A stretch of 64,000 nucleotides of DNA from Mya arenaria. Taxonomy: Eukaryota; Mollusca; Bivalvia; Myida; Myidae. The DNA lies in NCBI RefSeq assembly GCF_026914265.1, contig NC_069125.1, forward strand, positions 26,883,595 to 26,947,594. The letters are read 5' to 3'. This document shows positions 60,959 through 64,000 of the stretch, in pieces. The notes beneath the pieces are model-generated. The model did not search any database, had not been told where the DNA came from, and worked only from the letters and a program-made list of their open reading frames with translations. Made by a program: the position numbers and the translations under genes. Position 1 is the first letter of the stretch, and the number at the start of each line of letters is the position of its first letter.

Positions 60959-61023
<65 letters not shown>
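60877..61023. repeat. (AAG)n and (AAT)n microsatellites
   Basis: An AAG run at about 60877-60928 is followed by an ACA-rich bridge and an AAT run at about 60958-61023. Poly-Glu, poly-Ile and poly-Leu frames are artefacts. Confidence 0.95.
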
Positions 61024-61026
<3 letters not shown>

Positions 61027-61364
61027 CTGTTCTTTCATAACTGAAGCAGGCTCAGGTTGTACTTATAAATAAACGTTCAGGAAAGTTTGAAGTCACCCGA
61101 GCATTTACCATGACGATATTTTGAAAGTCGTATATTGTTTCTTGTATTGAAACATTATGACTGTGCTTTTGTTTGCATTATTGGTATTGGTAATTGTTGC
61201 TTTAAACAGGATATTTGTAAAGATTTATGGTAACTGGGCTTAGTTTATACTAATTTCTTTTAGCTCGATTGTGACTGAATCTGGTATCTTAAAAAAACAA
61301 TCTGGAAGCCATTTTCTGTGTAAAACCAGTAATGGTGCTCATTTTGAGAGGCCATGAGACTGAG

Positions 61365-61437
61365 CTCCTTGGTGGGGATCCAAACAACAAGCTCTAGGCG
61401 GCGAGGAGGACACCTAAACCACACGACCACTCGCACC
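61365..61437 (-). repeat. tRNA-like segment
   Basis: Minus strand reads GAGTGGTCGTGTGGTTTAGG (A-box-like), CTCCTCGCCGCCTAGAG and TTGGATCCCCACCAAGG (T-arm-like). It resembles the units at 682-878; a functional tRNA is not supported. Confidence 0.45.
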
Positions 61438-62049
61438 CGTTACTGGGCCTGTCCATGTTCTTTCTTTTCTTTTATCATGTTAATACAGTGCAATTACATG
61501 AGCAAGTCCATCGAGTTCTTTTATTTTTGGACACAAGGACAAAGGCAAAACAGAAAATGAGATAAACACAACGTCTAAAAAACAGGAATGGCAAATCATA
61601 AACGATATAATAGCGTTATCATATGTTGAGATTACCGCGTTGGAAAGCAGGAGTAATTTGAAGTGATTTTAATCCAATATAAGCAAATTAAATCATCAGT
61701 CAGCATCAACTTGAGGACACTTAATTAAGCATATTATATTAACATAAAATTTCATGTGTTCCGTTAGTCAAAGTTTTAAAAATCTACTTAGCAGCATTAC
61801 AACATTATAACGTTTTATTTCGGAATAAATGCTCTCTTTAACAAGGCATTTTGCAGATACCGACAGTGTAATACCTGCTTTTATTTTATTTGCTAGACAC
61901 AGGGACATGTTACTCAATCTTCATTCCGTCTCTTTGCTTTTTTATCCAATAGAATAACGGAACTGAACCCAATACAATCGAAAATGATTATGATCAATAT
62001 GGGTTTAACAGAAAGAAACGTGCAAAGTGTGTTATTAAAATAACTTTCG

Positions 62050-64000
62050 ATAAAAATTGATATCTGAAATGAGTGGAGAAAACCTAAATCTTTATAACTC
62101 TCATCTAACCAGTGTGCGTTATAATTTGGCAAAGATAAATGTGAACTACCTTCCCTTTATTGTATAATAGCTTTTATATTGTAATTTGACTTCTTGCTTT
62201 GGTAAGCATATCATGACAAAATGTTCAGTTGCGGATCAAGAAATAATTTTATATCAACTGATATTTGACGTAAAAAATATGCAAAGTCCATGAAACAGGC
62301 ACATCCTAAAAACGCCACTGCATTGCCCACATAGTTATTTTGCAGTATATTTTTCCCATTTTCCATCCACTACTTCTATCGCATTATTAACAAAAGACAA
62401 ACCAATGTATTAACCGAGGGACTAGCTCATATTTTTGTGCCAAAATGTTGTTTTTTTTCACGGCAATGCATCTGAACACACTTATATTATAATTGTATAA
62501 TTATTTTACTCTTCGATACCGAAATTGCCAGAACAAAATACCTTTTAAAAAGAAAAAAACAATCCCTTGTTTTAGTGGGGAGCAAACGCACGCTGGTACA
62601 GTCAAGAAATAAAATAGAAACAGACAACAAAACCGCTCGCCCACGAGAACTCTTACATAAGCAGAGGGATAGTTAATAAACGCTATCCAAAATCTTGGAC
62701 TTCATCGAAAATATTTGAGCATATAACAGCATTTGTTGGAGGGTTTCAGTATCTTAGTTTAACCAATCCAAATGATTTGACACACTTTATTTCGTTATTG
62801 AATCGGAGTTGAGTCGATACTTGAGAATATGATATTCATTGAAAACACAAATAAGCATTTTATCTGCCGATCAATCATCAAGAAACATGCTTAATAATGA
62901 CATTTCACTGTAAGTTTTTGTTTTATTTATATTTTCACAATGCATTGGAAAAGGTCATACACAATTACCTTATTAATTGTTTATAAAAGTTCAATAATTT
63001 AAAAGCATTCGTGTCATCAACATTCAAAAAATTATGTCCTCCATCTTTCATAGATAAAGCAAAAAAGGTTTTTGGTTCAACTATAAAACTATAATACTAA
63101 TTTAGCGTACTTGATATCAATTCAAAGAAACATAAGACAATAATGTTATTCCAGCAGTATCATTCATTAACATATTTAACATATTTGAATGATGTTTTAT
63201 ATACCAAAAACTGACGAACCAAAATATTACAACGGCAAGCGATTTTCTATCCAACGTTATTGCGATTAATAAATTTTATGTAGCTAAATATTTTAAAACT
63301 ATCATTCAATAAAACATTGAAACTTCAGTGACAAGCCTAGTAGCCTGTAATTTAAACAAGATAGTTTTCAAATGGTTAACTCAGCACCATCAACTGCCTT
63401 TAGCACCGACTTAAACGATTTCGCTATCATTATGAATCACTAAATCATATTCATTGATCCCAAATAACATGAATTACACTAAACAGAATGTTTGTCTGTT
63501 TTCGTAGTTTATGTTACGTCTGCATCATTCTGTATAGCCTGTCAGTTGTAAGATCAAACATCACTTAAATGCAAACGAAGCTACCAGCAGAGGACATGAC
63601 ATTACCTAGACGTCAACCAGCATAGACAATATGTATCCCAGGCGGACGAGCGTGTTCTCAAATTGCAAACTTATAAATCACCTGTCAGACACAATCAGTC
63701 GTCTTTGTATATCAATGCCTCTCTTGTAACCTTATAAAATTATTTTTGTCTTTAGTTTACTATAGAAATCGTAGGCTGTTTTCATGATTGCCATATTGCT
63801 TTACAGAACGTATATCATAAGTACAACATTCTGCTAAATCTGAATGTAAAATTTTCGAAATATCCAAAAAACTTTCCAGCAAAGATGTGAAGGGATTGGA
63901 TTTAGAATTCATAATTTGTTTTACATATTTATGTTGTTTATTTATTTACGCTTTTAAAATTCCTGTCCACATATCTGTATCAGTACTGTATGCACTTTGT
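62050..64000. repeat. Left flank of duplicated unit 5, runs off the window
   Basis: Aligns with 14690-17180 of unit 2: TGTGAACTACCTTCC near 62141, CCAGCAGTATCAT near 63152 and the recurrent block at 63560-63720, followed by GTAGGCTGT and ACAACATTCTG. In the other units a BTB gene on the minus strand lies 0.5-4 kb to the right of this block. Confidence 0.65.
63560..63720. repeat. Recurrent block 3' of the BTB genes, copy 5
   Basis: Contains CCAGCAGAGGACATGACATT and CACCTGTCAGACACAATCAG, as in copy 1, with an in-frame stop created by a short change near 63606. Confidence 0.65.

Larger units (their letters stand above)
60117..62049. other. Intergenic with microsatellites
   Basis: Apart from the two microsatellites near 60.9-61.0 kb and a tRNA-like segment at 61365, nothing is recognised. 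Confidence 0.5.

Noticed and set aside
1-64000. Bacterial operon, prophage or defence system
   Set aside because: No operon-like gene spacing, ribosome binding sites or prokaryotic gene families; spliced BTB-BACK-PHR genes and LINEs show animal nuclear DNA.

Overview
The window looks like AT-rich nuclear DNA from a lophotrochozoan animal, most likely a bivalve mollusc. That is inferred from spliced genes with GT-AG introns, many microsatellites, CR1/L2-like LINE fragments, and repeats of a kind common in molluscs (145-150 bp core-repeat elements, fold-back MITEs, tRNA-like heads). No bacterial, organellar or viral gene was recognised.

The real gene content is a tandem family on the minus strand. 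Each copy encodes a BTB-BACK-PHR protein of about 411-413 residues, the architecture of BTBD1/2/3/6-type Cullin-3 adaptors. Each has two coding exons: 242 bp for most of the BTB domain, then about 1 kb for the rest, split in the same Arg codon. Copies at 7905-9305, 18791-20514 and 44025-45501 read open throughout. The copy at 33740-35049 is a pseudogene with three breaks, and 59345-59800 is a decayed fragment. The copies alternate between two subtypes (A, B, A, B), which suggests an ancestral pair was duplicated.

The flanks are duplicated too. Left flanks (about 3.08-7.2, 12.2-17.2, 29.1-33.3, 39.7-40.9 and 62.05-64.0 kb) and right flanks (9.3-10.0, 20.5-21.6, 35.05-36.2 kb, and a distal part 10.0-11.9 versus 25.4-27.2 kb) can be followed by eye. 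The last left flank runs off the end of the window, which predicts another gene copy just beyond it.

Later insertions make the units unequal: a LINE at 27165-29096 and a long-TIR MITE at 13064-13398, both with empty sites in sister units; core-repeat elements at 21768-23105, 40931-41791 and 41802-43500; a 138 bp triplication at 5361-5774; and several MITE families. The stretches 1-3.08, 36.8-39.7 and 45.6-62 kb hold dispersed repeats, LINE scraps, one small unrecognised ORF near 46.7 kb, and otherwise nothing recognised.
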